Source: Acidimicrobiia bacterium
GTDB lineage: Bacteria > Actinomycetota > Acidimicrobiia > IMCC26256 > PALSA-610
Length of the DNA stretch: 49,029 bases
Assembly: GCA_036271555.1 (NCBI GenBank)
Contig: DATBAK010000058.1
Coordinates: forward strand, 1-49,029
Direction: 5' to 3'
The notes beneath the pieces were generated by a model. The model saw nothing but the letters and a program-made list of their open reading frames with translations, had not been told where the DNA came from and made no database searches. Below are positions 26,904 through 35,496 of this stretch, piece by piece (position 1 is the first letter of the stretch; each line of letters opens with the position of its first letter). The position numbers were made by a program, and so were the translations under genes.

Positions 26904-27777
26904 CGGGCACCCGCACGCGCAGCGCGCCGGGCTTCGGCTCCATCGTCGCGGGCAGCGGTCCGACGCGTTCGCCGTCGGCCCACACCTCCATGTCGTCGCG
27001 ACCGGGGGTCTCGACGCACACGCGCGCGCCGCGGTACGACGAGATGCCGGGCACCGAGAGGTGCGTGCCGCCGAACACCTTGGGGAAGTGGCGGACGAGC
27101 TGCGCGCGGCTGATGTCGCCGATGACGCAGACGTCGAGCAGCCCGTCGTCCATGCGCGCGTCGGGCACGATCCGCATGCCGCCCGCGTAGGCGCGGCTGT
27201 TGCCGACCGCGACCATCCACGCGCGCAGCTCGTACACGTCGTCGTCGACGGTGATGCGGAAGTCGCGCGGCGAGTAGTCGGCGAGGGTTCGGAACACCGC
27301 GGCGACGTAGAGCGGTGTGCCCGAGAGCCGCTCGACGGTGTTCGCCCAACGGTTCGCCTCGGCGTCGAAGCCGGAGCAGGTGACGCACGTGTACCAGTGG
27401 CCGTTCACCATGCCCAGGTCGACGGTGAGGTCGCGGCCGTCGGCGAGCACGCCGATCGCGTCGAGCGGACGCGTGCGGTCGTAGCCGAGCGTCACCGCGA
27501 AGTCGTTGCCCGCGCCGACAGGGACGATCGCGAGCCGGCGATCGGTCTCGGCGGCGACGCCGGCGAGCAAGCCGACGGTGCCGTCGCCACCCGCGGCGAC
27601 GAGGTCGCGCCCGTCGGCCGCGGCCTTGCGCGCGAGGAGCTCCGCGTCGTCGCGCGACGACGAGACGACGACTTCGGCATCGACGTCGGCCTGGCGGACG
27701 AGCGCGCGCAGCGCCGGTGCGAGATCACGACGACGCATCCGTCCGGCGGCCGGGTTCAGGACGACGGTCCACGGCAT
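26896..27777 (-). CDS. Diacylglycerol kinase family lipid kinase
   Basis: DAGK/LCB5-type lipid kinase, 293 residues, expected to phosphorylate diacylglycerol or a related lipid at the membrane. The N-terminal domain starts with VVLNPAAGRMRR and holds the nucleotide-binding GGDGTVGLLAGV (about 62-74) and PVGAGNDFAVTLG; the beta-sandwich C-terminal domain has VGNSRAYAGGMRIVPDARMD. ATG at 27777 has a TAGCGT box six nt upstream, so the transcript is probably leaderless. It is divergent from uppS with only 36 bp between start codons. Confidence 0.93.
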   Translation of the reverse strand: MPWTVVLNPAAGRMRRRDLAPALRALVRQADVDAEVVVSSSRDDAELLARKAAADGRDLVAAGGDGTVGLLAGVAAETDRRLAIVPVGAGNDFAVTLGYDRTRPLDAIGVLADGRDLTVDLGMVNGHWYTCVTCSGFDAEANRWANTVERLSGTPLYVAAVFRTLADYSPRDFRITVDDDVYELRAWMVAVGNSRAYAGGMRIVPDARMDDGLLDVCVIGDISRAQLVRHFPKVFGGTHLSVPGISSYRGARVCVETPGRDDMEVWADGERVGPLPATMEPKPGALRVRVPAS

Positions 27778-27783
27778 CGTCCG

Positions 27784-27789
27784 ACGCTA
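27784..27789 (-). promoter_or_regulatory. Candidate -10 box for the lipid kinase gene
   Basis: TAGCGT on the minus strand ends six nt before the ATG (leaderless geometry). Confidence 0.5.
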
Positions 27790-27800
27790 CCCGGCGGCAC

Positions 27801-27806
27801 TAGCTT
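27801..27806 (+). promoter_or_regulatory. Candidate -10 box for uppS
   Basis: TAGCTT ends seven nt before the GTG start. It is 11 nt from the divergent box for the lipid kinase. Confidence 0.5.
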
Positions 27807-27813
27807 CGGCCTC

Positions 27814-28533
27814 GTGCCCGATCTCGATCCGAACCGGATCCCCCGACACGTCGCGGTGGTCATGGACGGGAACGGCCGGTGGGCGCAGAAGCGGGGATTG
27901 AAGCGGACCGAGGGGCACGCGGCGGGTGAAGAGGCGTTGTTCGACACGGTCGAGGGCGCGCTCGAGATCGGCGTGCGCTGGCTCACGGTGTACGCCTTCT
28001 CGACCGAGAACTGGCGGCGTCCGCTCGACGAAGTCCGCTACCTCATGGGCTTCAACGAGCGGCTGCTCATGCAGCGGCGCGACGAGCTGCACGGCAAGGG
28101 TGTGCGCGTGCGCTTCATCGGACGGCGCGGTGGGCGCGTGCCGCGGCGCGTGCGCCAGCGCATCGAGGAGACCGAGGCGCTCACGCAGGGCAACCGCCGG
28201 CTCACGCTGACGTTCGCGTTCAACTACGGCGGCCGCGCCGAGCTCGTCGACGCGATCGGCGCGATCGCGTCGGAGGTTGCGGCCGGGCGACTCGACCCGG
28301 GTCGCATCGACGACAAGGTCGTACGCCGCCACCTCTACGCGCCCGACATGCCCGACCCCGACGTGCTCGTGCGCACGTCGGGGGAGTACCGCATCTCGAA
28401 CTATCTGCTGTGGGAGCTCGCGTACTCCGAGCTCGTGTTCACCGACGTGCTCTGGCCCGACTTCCGGCGTGAGGATCTGTTCGAGGCCGTCGCCGAGTTC
28501 CAGCGCCGCGAGCGCCGCTTCGGCGCGGTCTGA
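27814..28533 (+). CDS. uppS: Isoprenyl transferase (undecaprenyl or decaprenyl diphosphate synthase)
   Basis: Cis-prenyltransferase that makes the polyprenyl carrier for cell-wall synthesis, 239 residues. It begins at GTG 27814 and contains VAVVMDGNGRWAQKRG (catalytic Asp and P-loop), GHAAGEEALF, TVYAFSTENWRRP, FAFNYGGRAELVDA and the C-terminal RTSGEYRISNYLLWELAYSE with the active-site Arg/Ser and Glu. The product chain length cannot be told from sequence alone. A strong hairpin follows the stop. Confidence 0.96.
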   Translation: MPDLDPNRIPRHVAVVMDGNGRWAQKRGLKRTEGHAAGEEALFDTVEGALEIGVRWLTVYAFSTENWRRPLDEVRYLMGFNERLLMQRRDELHGKGVRVRFIGRRGGRVPRRVRQRIEETEALTQGNRRLTLTFAFNYGGRAELVDAIGAIASEVAAGRLDPGRIDDKVVRRHLYAPDMPDPDVLVRTSGEYRISNYLLWELAYSELVFTDVLWPDFRREDLFEAVAEFQRRERRFGAV

Positions 28534-28543
28534 TCGCAAGGAT

Positions 28544-28563
28544 CGACGGGGATGGCCCCGTCG
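28544..28563 (+). terminator. Hairpin downstream of uppS
   Basis: CGACGGGG-atgg-CCCCGTCG is an 8-bp perfect stem with a 4-nt loop, 11 nt after the stop. No T-run follows. Confidence 0.6.
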
Positions 28564-28598
28564 CGCGGCCCGTGTTCCGGCCGCGCCGGCGCGCCCGG

Positions 28599-28604
28599 TA
28601 CGCT
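28599..28604 (+). promoter_or_regulatory. Candidate -10 box for the small lipoprotein gene
   Basis: TACGCT ends six nt before ATG 28611 (leaderless geometry). Confidence 0.5.
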
Positions 28605-28610
28605 ACGCAA

Positions 28611-29105
28611 ATGGGACAACTGGGGCGGCGGGTCGGAGTGGCGATGCTGGTGATGCTCGCCGCGGCGTGTGGGACGGCGTCGGCGTCGGTGGTGACGCTC
28701 GCGTCGTACGCGGCCGGGACGTGGAACTGCTCGACGACCATCCATGCCGGTGGGCAGAGCATCACCCTGAAGCCGAACGCGGTCGTGACCGAGTCGAGCT
28801 CCACCACGGGCGCGGTGACGATCACCATTCAGTATCCGCAGGCGCCCAAGCCGTACAAGCTCTCGGGCGCGTGGAAGCTCTCCGGCACCGACCTGGCGGT
28901 GCAGTGGAGCAAGCGCAACTTGGGCGCGGCCGAGGCGAAGCCGATCGCGTTGAACACGAAGCAGTTCCGGATCAAGAGCGGCAAGGGCGCGAACGCGAAG
29001 TGGTCGACGGTGACGGCCGACCGGAAGTCCCGCTCGGTGACGTTCGGCTTCCCACTCGAGCCGGGCGGCTCGCCGAATCAGAAGATGACCTGCCGCAAGG
29101 CCTGA
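28611..29105 (+). CDS. Putative secreted lipoprotein, unknown function
   Basis: 164-residue exported protein. ATG 28611 starts a basic-hydrophobic signal (GRRVGVAMLVMLAAAC) with a lipobox ending near Cys 20. The mature part is Thr/Ser/Lys-rich and looks all-beta (WNCSTTIHAGGQSITLKPNA, VTITIQYPQ); its two remaining Cys, in the WNCS motif and near the C-terminus, may form a disulfide. No family is recognised. It lies between uppS and recO and has its own -10 box directly upstream, so it is probably not cotranscribed with them. Confidence 0.72.
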   Translation: MGQLGRRVGVAMLVMLAAACGTASASVVTLASYAAGTWNCSTTIHAGGQSITLKPNAVVTESSSTTGAVTITIQYPQAPKPYKLSGAWKLSGTDLAVQWSKRNLGAAEAKPIALNTKQFRIKSGKGANAKWSTVTADRKSRSVTFGFPLEPGGSPNQKMTCRKA

Positions 29106-29121
29106 GGACCGCTTCGAGAAT

Positions 29122-29127
29122 TACACT
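29122..29127 (+). promoter_or_regulatory. Candidate -10 box for recO
   Basis: TACACT ends six nt before ATG 29134. No Shine-Dalgarno sequence is present. Confidence 0.55.
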
Positions 29128-29133
29128 CGTGTC

Positions 29134-29859
29134 ATGAGTGGCCTGTACCGGGACGACGGGGTCGTGCTGCGCACGATCAAGCTCGGGGAGGCCGACCGGA
29201 TCGTCACGATCTTCTCGCAGGGCCATGGCAAGATCCGCGCCGTCGCGAAGGGTGTGCGCAAGACGTCGAGCCGTTTCGGCGCGCGCCTCGAGCCCGCGAC
29301 TCACGTCGCGCTCCAGTGCTACAAGGGCCGCGAGCTCGACGTCGTCACGCAGGCCGAGACGATCGAGTCGAACCGCGCCGTGCGCGAGGGCTATCAGATG
29401 CTCACGCACGCGATCCCGATGCTCGAGGTCGTCGACCACGTCACGCCCGAGCGCGATCCGAACCCCGCGCTCTACCGCATGCTCACCGGCGCGCTCCGCA
29501 CGCTCGGTGAGCGTCGCAGCGCGCTCGTCACCACTGCGTTCTTCTGGAAGCTGCTGAGCCTCGAAGGCTTCCAACCGATGCTCGACGGTTGCGCGCGCTG
29601 TGCTGCGGAAGGCGACGACATCGAGCTGCGCGCCTTCGACCTCGCCGACGGCGGGATGTTGTGCGCGTCGTGCGCCACGCTCTCCGGTCGCGCGGTCACG
29701 CCCGCGGCACTGACCCTGCTGCGGTTGCTGCTCGGCGGCGGCCTCAACGTCGCGCTCGCGGAGCCGCCGGGCCCGACGACGCGCGAGGTGGAGCGTCTCG
29801 CGTTGATGGCGGTCGAGTATCACCTCGAACGTCGCCTCCGAAGCGCGACGCTGCTCTGA
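29134..29859 (+). CDS. recO: DNA repair protein RecO
   Basis: RecFOR-pathway mediator that loads RecA on SSB-coated DNA, 241 residues. The OB-fold N-terminus reads YRDDGVVLRTIKLGEADRIV and KIRAVAKGVRKTSSRFGARL. A helical middle follows (FFWKLLSLEGFQPMLDGC), then a zinc-binding pair CARC and CASC (about residues 152-178). The start is ATG 29134 with a -10-like box immediately upstream. A hairpin spans the stop codon. Confidence 0.95.
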   Translation: MSGLYRDDGVVLRTIKLGEADRIVTIFSQGHGKIRAVAKGVRKTSSRFGARLEPATHVALQCYKGRELDVVTQAETIESNRAVREGYQMLTHAIPMLEVVDHVTPERDPNPALYRMLTGALRTLGERRSALVTTAFFWKLLSLEGFQPMLDGCARCAAEGDDIELRAFDLADGGMLCASCATLSGRAVTPAALTLLRLLLGGGLNVALAEPPGPTTREVERLALMAVEYHLERRLRSATLL

Positions 29860-29876
29860 TCACACCGCTGATCAGA
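29855..29876 (+). terminator. Hairpin across the recO stop codon
   Basis: TCTGATCA-caccgc-TGATCAGA is an 8-bp perfect stem starting inside the last recO codons. Confidence 0.5.
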
Positions 29877-29906
29877 AGCAATCCCGGGAAAATCCAGGCC
29901 CCCGAC

Positions 29907-29912
29907 TAGCCT
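29907..29912 (+). promoter_or_regulatory. Candidate -10 box for glyS
   Basis: TAGCCT ends eight nt before ATG 29921. There is no Shine-Dalgarno sequence. Confidence 0.5.
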
Positions 29913-29920
29913 GAAACCTC

Positions 29921-31231
29921 ATGGCCAAGAACGACTTGATGGACCGCGTCGTCAATCTGACGAAGCGGCGGGGCTTGGTCTTTCCCTCCAGCGAGATCTA
30001 CGGCGGCTTCCGTTCCACGTGGGATTACGGGCCGTTGGGCGTCCTCCTGAAGCGCAACGTGAAGGACGCGTGGTGGCGCTCGATGGTGCAGCTGCGCGAC
30101 GACATCGTCGGCCTCGACAGCGCCATCCTCATGGCGCCGAAGGTGTGGGAGACGAGCGGTCACGTCGCCACCTTCACCGACCCGCTCGTCGACTGCCGCA
30201 ACTGTCACGAACGTTTTCGCGAGGACCAGCTCCCCGAGTCGGGCGCGTGCCCGAACTGCGGCGTGAAGGATCAGTTCACGGACGCGCGTCAGTTCAACCT
30301 GATGTTCAAGACGCATGTCGGCCCCGTCGAGGACGACGCGTCGGTCGCGTACCTGCGCCCCGAGACCGCGCAGGGCATCTTCGTGAACTTCAAGAACGTG
30401 CAGACGACCGCGCGCCGCAAGCCGCCGTTCGGCATCGCGCAGATCGGAAAGTCGTTCCGCAACGAGATCACGCCCGGCAACTTCCTCTTCCGCACTCGTG
30501 AGTTCGAGCAGATGGAGATGGAGTACTTCGTGCCGCCCGACGAGGCGCCGAAGTGGTTCGAGTACTGGGTGCAGCAGCGGTTCAACTGGTACGTCGAGCA
30601 CGGCATCCCCGAGTCGATGCTCCGCATCCGGCCGCACGATGCCGAGGAGCTGTCGCACTACTCGGCGGGCACCTCCGACGTGGAGTTCCTCTTCCCGTGG
30701 GGTTGGGGCGAGCTCGAAGGCATCGCCAACCGCACCGACTTCGACCTCCGTCGTCACTCCGAGGAGTCCGGCGACGACCTCTCGTACTTCGACCAGGCGA
30801 CGAACGAGCACTACCGGCCGTACGTGATCGAGCCCGCGTCGGGTGCCGACCGGGCGACGCTCGCCTTCCTGCTCGCCGCGTACGCCGAGGAAGAGGTGAA
30901 CGGCGAGCCGCGCACGACGCTGCGACTGCATCCGCGCCTCGCGCCGACGAAGGTCGCGGTGCTCCCGCTCTCGAAGAAGGACGAGCTCGCGCCGCTGACG
31001 AACGAGGTCGCCGGCGCGCTGCGACCGCACTTCCAGATCGACACGGATACGGCGGGCGCGATCGGTCGTCGGTACCGACGGCAGGACGAGGTCGGCACGC
31101 CGTACTGCGTCACGATCGACTTCGAATCGCTCGACGATCAGGCGGTCACGGTGAGGGAGCGGGACTCGATGGGGCAGGAACGCGTGCCGGTGAAGGCACT
31201 GCTCGACCACCTCCGCACCCGGTTCGATTGA
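29921..31231 (+). CDS. glyS: Glycyl-tRNA synthetase (alpha2 type)
   Basis: Class II aminoacyl-tRNA synthetase charging tRNA-Gly, 436 residues, of the homodimeric bacterial/eukaryotic type. Motif 1 contains [20 protein letters not shown]; a Cys-rich insertion (DCRNCHERF and ACPNCGVKD, about 89-113) may bind zinc. Motif 2 has [17 protein letters not shown] and [20 protein letters not shown]. Motif 3 lies in the [12 protein letters not shown] segment. The C-terminal anticodon-binding domain (about 330-436) has [19 protein letters not shown] 29921 is probably translated from a leaderless mRNA. Confidence 0.97.
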   Translation: MAKNDLMDRVVNLTKRRGLVFPSSEIYGGFRSTWDYGPLGVLLKRNVKDAWWRSMVQLRDDIVGLDSAILMAPKVWETSGHVATFTDPLVDCRNCHERFREDQLPESGACPNCGVKDQFTDARQFNLMFKTHVGPVEDDASVAYLRPETAQGIFVNFKNVQTTARRKPPFGIAQIGKSFRNEITPGNFLFRTREFEQMEMEYFVPPDEAPKWFEYWVQQRFNWYVEHGIPESMLRIRPHDAEELSHYSAGTSDVEFLFPWGWGELEGIANRTDFDLRRHSEESGDDLSYFDQATNEHYRPYVIEPASGADRATLAFLLAAYAEEEVNGEPRTTLRLHPRLAPTKVAVLPLSKKDELAPLTNEVAGALRPHFQIDTDTAGAIGRRYRRQDEVGTPYCVTIDFESLDDQAVTVRERDSMGQERVPVKALLDHLRTRFD

Positions 31232-31307
31232 CGATGGAGCAGGTGAACGGTCACTGCCCGTCGAGGCGAGGCCCCGTGCCCGTACGAGCGAACATGCGAC
31301 CAAGGTG

Positions 31308-32318
31308 ATGGACGACTATTACGAGTTGCTCGACGTCGCGCCCGATGCCGACCGCGAGGAGATCCGCGGCGCGTACCGCACCAAGCGCGACGACCTGCAG
31401 GCGCAGGACGGCGACGACACGCGCGGCAAGGTCGCGGAACTGAACCGCGCGTGGAACGTGTTGTCGGACCCGACCCAGCGTCAGCGCTACGACGACCGGC
31501 TCGCGCGGGCGCGGGAGTCGGGTGACGACGGCGACGGCGAGCACCACGACGACCGTGACGGCGAGGATGGCGGCGAGCGACCGGTGCCGGTCACGCGCGC
31601 GCAGCGGCGCGAGGAGATCCGCCACGCGCGGCAGAACCGCATGACGGCAACCGTCACGCTGCCGAACGGGCTCGTCGTCGCGCCGGTGCGCCGCCGCCTC
31701 GTGGCGCTCGCGACCGATGTCGTCATCCTGCTCGCGTTGTTCTCCGCGGTGCAGCTGATCGGCGCGCGCCAGGTCGACAAGCGCTTTCCCGGTGAGCGCT
31801 CGCACGCGTCGGCGCTGCAGAAGCGCGTCGACGCGGTCGACAAGACGATCGACGCCGACAAGAAGAAGGTGTCGGCCGCGAAGGACAAGCACGACACCGC
31901 GGCGGAGAAGACCGCGACCGACGAGCAGAACGCCGATCAGAAGAAGAAGGACGGCTACAACAAGGAGATCGACGACATCAACCGGGACTTCGCGCCCGGG
32001 CTGAAGGTCGTCTACGCGATCGGGGTGTTGGTCGCGTTCCTCTATCTCGTCCCGTTGACCGCGCTGACCGGCCAGACGGTCGGCAAGCGGTTGCAGAAGA
32101 TCCGTGTCGTTCGGGTTGCCGACGGGTCGCCGGTGGGTTGGAAGCCCACGCTGATCCGTTTCGGCCTGCCGCTCGGTGTCGCCATGCTCCTCGGTGTCCT
32201 CATCCTCGGTGAGTTCGCGTTGCTGCTCGGGATCATCTTCATCATCGGCTGGGTGAACCGGCCCGATCGCCAGGGCATCCACGACCGGTTGGCGAAAACG
32301 GTGGTCGTCGAGGCGTGA
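31308..32318 (+). CDS. J-like domain fused to an RDD membrane domain
   Basis: 336 residues, start ATG 31308 (GTG 31305 possible). The N-terminus is a J-domain-like module (1-65, DYYELLDVAPDADREEIRGA and LNRAWNVLSDPTQRQRYDDR), but the HPD between helices II and III is missing (KRDDL there). An acidic Asp/His/Glu linker follows (about 68-90), then an RDD domain: the first helix RRRLVALATDVVILLALF (about 128-147) and GQTVGKRLQKIRVV and GIHDRLAKTVVV at the end. Between the first two helices lies a charged Lys/Asp/Ala coiled coil of about 60 residues. RDD proteins are suspected transporters or antiporters; the function here is unknown. It lies downstream of glyS. Confidence 0.8.
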   Translation: MDDYYELLDVAPDADREEIRGAYRTKRDDLQAQDGDDTRGKVAELNRAWNVLSDPTQRQRYDDRLARARESGDDGDGEHHDDRDGEDGGERPVPVTRAQRREEIRHARQNRMTATVTLPNGLVVAPVRRRLVALATDVVILLALFSAVQLIGARQVDKRFPGERSHASALQKRVDAVDKTIDADKKKVSAAKDKHDTAAEKTATDEQNADQKKKDGYNKEIDDINRDFAPGLKVVYAIGVLVAFLYLVPLTALTGQTVGKRLQKIRVVRVADGSPVGWKPTLIRFGLPLGVAMLLGVLILGEFALLLGIIFIIGWVNRPDRQGIHDRLAKTVVVEA

Positions 32319-32361
32319 GAATGTTGAGACCAGTCGAATCTCGTGCCGGAGGCCCGCTCCC

Positions 32362-34995
32362 ATGACCAAGTACGTCTATGGCTTCGAAGAAGGCTCGAAG
32401 GAGCAGAAGTTCCTGCTGGGGGGCAAGGGCGCCAACCTCGCCGAGATGACGATTCTCGGCCTTCCCGTACCACCGGGATTCACGATCACGACCGAGGCGT
32501 GCAACGCCTACATGCAGCGCGACAACGCGTTCCCCGACGGCCTCCTCGACGAGGTCGCGAAGGCGCTCGAGCAACTCCAGGACAAGATGGGCAAGCGGCT
32601 CGGCGACCCCGTCGACCCGCTGCTCGTGTCGGTGCGCTCGGGTGCGCCCTTCTCGATGCCTGGGATGATGGACACCGTCCTCAACCTCGGGCTGAACGAC
32701 GACTCGGTCGGCGGCCTCGCGCGCCAGACCGGCAACGAGCGCTTCGCGTACGACTCGTACCGCCGCTTCGTGCAGATGTTCGGGAAGATCGTGCTCGACG
32801 TCTCCGGCGAGCACTTCGAGGACGCGCTGCACGACCTGCTCGAGGAGAAGAAGGTCACCAACGAGACCGAGCTCGACCGCACCGCGCTCGAAGGGCTCGT
32901 CGCGACGTTCAAGGGCATCGTCAAGAAGGAAGCGGGCGTCGACTTCCCCGACGATCCGCAGGAGCAGCTTCGCTACGCGATCGAAGCCGTGTTCCGCTCG
33001 TGGAACGGTGACCGCGCGCGCGTCTACCGCCGCATGGAGAAGATCCCCGACGATCTCGGCACCGCGGTGAACGTGCAGACGATGGTGTTCGGCAACAAGG
33101 GCGACGACTCCGGTACCGGAGTCGCGTTCACGCGCAACCCCGCCACCGGCGAGCGCGCGCCCTACGGCGACTTCCTCGCCAACGCACAGGGTGAGGACGT
33201 CGTCGCCGGCATCCGCATCACCGAGCCGCTCGACGCGATGGCCAACGACTTCCCCGAGTCGCATCAGCAACTGCTCGACGTGTTGGCGAAGCTCGAGCTG
33301 CACTACCGCGACATGTGCGACACCGAGTTCACCGTCGAGCAGGGTCGCCTGTTCATGCTGCAGACGCGCGTCGGCAAACGCACCGCGCTCGCGGCGTTGC
33401 GCATGGCCGTCGAGATGCACGAAGAGGGACTGATCTCGAAGAACGAAGCGGTGCTGCGCGTGCAGCCCGACCAGCTCGACCAGATGCTGCACCCGCAGTT
33501 CGACCCCAACGCGAAGTACACCGTGCTCGCGAAGGGTCTCAACGCGTCGCCCGGCGCAGCCGTGGGGCGCGTCTACTTCACGGCCGACTCCGCGGAATCG
33601 CATCACAACGACGGTGAGCGCGTGATCCTCGTGCGGCCCGAGACGTCGCCCGACGACCTGCGCGGCATGATCGCGGCGGAGGGCATCCTCACATCGCGCG
33701 GCGGTCTCGTCAGCCACGCGGCCGTCGTTGCGCGCGGCATGGGCACGCCCGCGATCTGCGGTGCCGAGGCCGTGCGCATCGACCTCAAGACGCGCACGTT
33801 CACCGTCGGTGACGTGACCGTGCGCGAAGGCGACGTCGTGTCGATCAACGGCACGACCGGTGAGGTCGTCGTCGGCGAGGTCGCGGTCGTGACGCCCGAG
33901 CCGAGCGGTCCGTTCGGCACGGTGCTCGACTGGGCCGACGAGTTCCGCGTGCTGGGCGTGCGCACCAACGCCGATCTGCCCGAAGACGCGAAGCGCGCGC
34001 GTGAGTTCGGCGCCGAAGGCATCGGCCTCTGCCGAACCGAGCACATGTTCCTCGGCGACCGGCTGCCGATCGTGCAGCGGATGATCCTGGCGTCGAACGA
34101 CGAGGAAGAGGCCGCCGCGCTCGAGGAGCTGCGGCGCGTGCAGCGCTCCGACTACGTCGGGATCCTCGAGGCGATGGACGGGCTGCCGGTCACCGTGCGC
34201 CTGCTCGACCCGCCGCTGCACGAGTTCCTGCCCGACATCGAGGAGCTGATCGTCGCGCAGGCGAAGGGCGAGCTCGACGCAAAGGGCGAGCAGCTCCTCG
34301 CGGCGGCGCGCGCGTGGCAGGAAGTGAACCCGATGCTCGGGACGCGCGGCTGCCGGCTCGGCATCCTGAAGCCCGGCCTGTACCGCATGCAGGTACGGGC
34401 ACTCATGGAAGCCGCGGTCGAACGCAAGCAGGCGGGAGGCGATCCGCGCGTCGAGATCATGATCCCGCTCATCGTCAACCGCGCCGAGCTCGCGATGCTC
34501 GACGAGTGGGTGCGCGAGGTCGCGACCGAGGTGCTCGCGGCCGCGGGTGTCGACCTGCACTACACCGTCGGCACGATGATCGAGACGCCGCGCGCCGCGA
34601 TCGACGCGGCCGACATCGCGGAGGTCGCCGAGTTCTTCTCGTTCGGTACGAACGACCTCACGCAGATGACGTTCGGCTTCTCGCGCGACGACGTCGAGAG
34701 CCGGCTCATGCCCGCGTATCTCGCGGACAAGCTGCTGCGCGTGAGCCCGTTCGAGGAGATCGACGTCGAGGGTGTCGGCAAGCTCGTCGAGATGGGCGTG
34801 CGCGAGGGTCGGGCGACGCGCCCGGACCTCAAGCTCGGCATCTGCGGTGAGCACGGCGGCAACCCGGCGTCGGTGCACTTCTGCGCGGAGGTCGGCCTCG
34901 ACTACGTGTCCTGCTCGCCGTACCGCGTGCCGATCGCGCGGCTCGCCGCCGCGCACGCGGCGCTCGGCGCGGGCGGACCCGGCGGCACCGCGTAG
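32362..34995 (+). CDS. ppdK: Pyruvate, phosphate dikinase
   Basis: Interconverts pyruvate, ATP and phosphate with phosphoenolpyruvate, AMP and pyrophosphate; 877 residues, normal length. The ATP-grasp domain begins VYGFEEGSKEQKFLLGGKGA with SVRSGAPFSMPGMMDTVLNL. The swivelling domain has the phospho-His motif GGLVSHAAVVARGMGTP (near residue 455). The PEP/pyruvate TIM barrel has GLCRTEHMF, GTRGCRLG, FSFGTNDLTQMTFGFSRDD and the catalytic Cys in VSCSPYRVPIARLA. GGAGG precedes the ATG with about nine-nt spacing. It may serve PPi-linked glycolysis or gluconeogenesis; no neighbouring regulatory protein (PDRP) is seen. Confidence 0.97.
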   Translation: MTKYVYGFEEGSKEQKFLLGGKGANLAEMTILGLPVPPGFTITTEACNAYMQRDNAFPDGLLDEVAKALEQLQDKMGKRLGDPVDPLLVSVRSGAPFSMPGMMDTVLNLGLNDDSVGGLARQTGNERFAYDSYRRFVQMFGKIVLDVSGEHFEDALHDLLEEKKVTNETELDRTALEGLVATFKGIVKKEAGVDFPDDPQEQLRYAIEAVFRSWNGDRARVYRRMEKIPDDLGTAVNVQTMVFGNKGDDSGTGVAFTRNPATGERAPYGDFLANAQGEDVVAGIRITEPLDAMANDFPESHQQLLDVLAKLELHYRDMCDTEFTVEQGRLFMLQTRVGKRTALAALRMAVEMHEEGLISKNEAVLRVQPDQLDQMLHPQFDPNAKYTVLAKGLNASPGAAVGRVYFTADSAESHHNDGERVILVRPETSPDDLRGMIAAEGILTSRGGLVSHAAVVARGMGTPAICGAEAVRIDLKTRTFTVGDVTVREGDVVSINGTTGEVVVGEVAVVTPEPSGPFGTVLDWADEFRVLGVRTNADLPEDAKRAREFGAEGIGLCRTEHMFLGDRLPIVQRMILASNDEEEAAALEELRRVQRSDYVGILEAMDGLPVTVRLLDPPLHEFLPDIEELIVAQAKGELDAKGEQLLAAARAWQEVNPMLGTRGCRLGILKPGLYRMQVRALMEAAVERKQAGGDPRVEIMIPLIVNRAELAMLDEWVREVATEVLAAAGVDLHYTVGTMIETPRAAIDAADIAEVAEFFSFGTNDLTQMTFGFSRDDVESRLMPAYLADKLLRVSPFEEIDVEGVGKLVEMGVREGRATRPDLKLGICGEHGGNPASVHFCAEVGLDYVSCSPYRVPIARLAAAHAALGAGGPGGTA

Positions 34996-35009
34996 CCGGT
35001 TTCGTCGCC

Positions 35010-35423
35010 GTGTTGCAGCTCGATGCGGAAGGCGTGCGCGCCTTCATCGAATCGGTCTGGCCGGGCGCGTTCGAGGCGTACGAGATCATCTCGTTGTCGG
35101 AAGGGCGCGCCGTCGTTCGGCTGACGCATCAGCAGCGGATGTTGCGGCCCGGCGGCACCGTGTCGGGGCCCTCGCTGATGGCGCTCGCCGACGTCGCGAT
35201 GTGGGTCGCGGTGCTCGCCGTCGTCGGCCCGGTCGCGATGACGGTGACGACGCACCTCGACATCGACTTCCTACGCTTCGTCGGCGCGCACGACGTCGTT
35301 GCCGACACGCGATTGCTGAAGGTCGGCCGCTCGTTGGCCGTCGGCGACGTGTTGATGACCGCCGACGGTTCCGCGGAGCCGTGCGCGCGTGCGTCGGTGA
35401 CGTACGCGATCCCGCCGTCTTGA
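35010..35423 (+). CDS. PaaI-family hotdog thioesterase
   Basis: 137-residue single hotdog-fold protein, probably an acyl-CoA thioesterase. The central helix region RPGGTVSGPSLMALADVAMW is the usual PaaI-type active-site stretch, and the following strand VTTHLDIDFLRF fits the family. The GTG start at 35010 is 14 nt after the ppdK stop. The substrate is unknown. It is followed by a copy of the dispersed repeat. Confidence 0.85.
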   Translation: MLQLDAEGVRAFIESVWPGAFEAYEIISLSEGRAVVRLTHQQRMLRPGGTVSGPSLMALADVAMWVAVLAVVGPVAMTVTTHLDIDFLRFVGAHDVVADTRLLKVGRSLAVGDVLMTADGSAEPCARASVTYAIPPS

Positions 35424-35425
35424 TC

Positions 35426-35463
35426 GTCGCACTCGCTTCGCTCGCCGCTCCGGACGCGAGATG
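35426..35463 (+). repeat. Copy C of the dispersed intergenic element
   Basis: It begins three nt after the thioesterase stop with GTCGCACTCGCTTCG and continues GCTCGCCGCTCCGGACGC. The 24 nt at 35440-35463 match copy E inverted at 22 positions. Confidence 0.6.
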
Positions 35464-35496
35464 CCACCGCGTCTGGTCGCATGCCGACGGTGCGTC

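Noticed and set aside
32242-34956. A 904-residue minus-strand frame rich in His, Arg, Val and Glu
   Set aside because: It lies exactly antisense to ppdK and has no domain signature.
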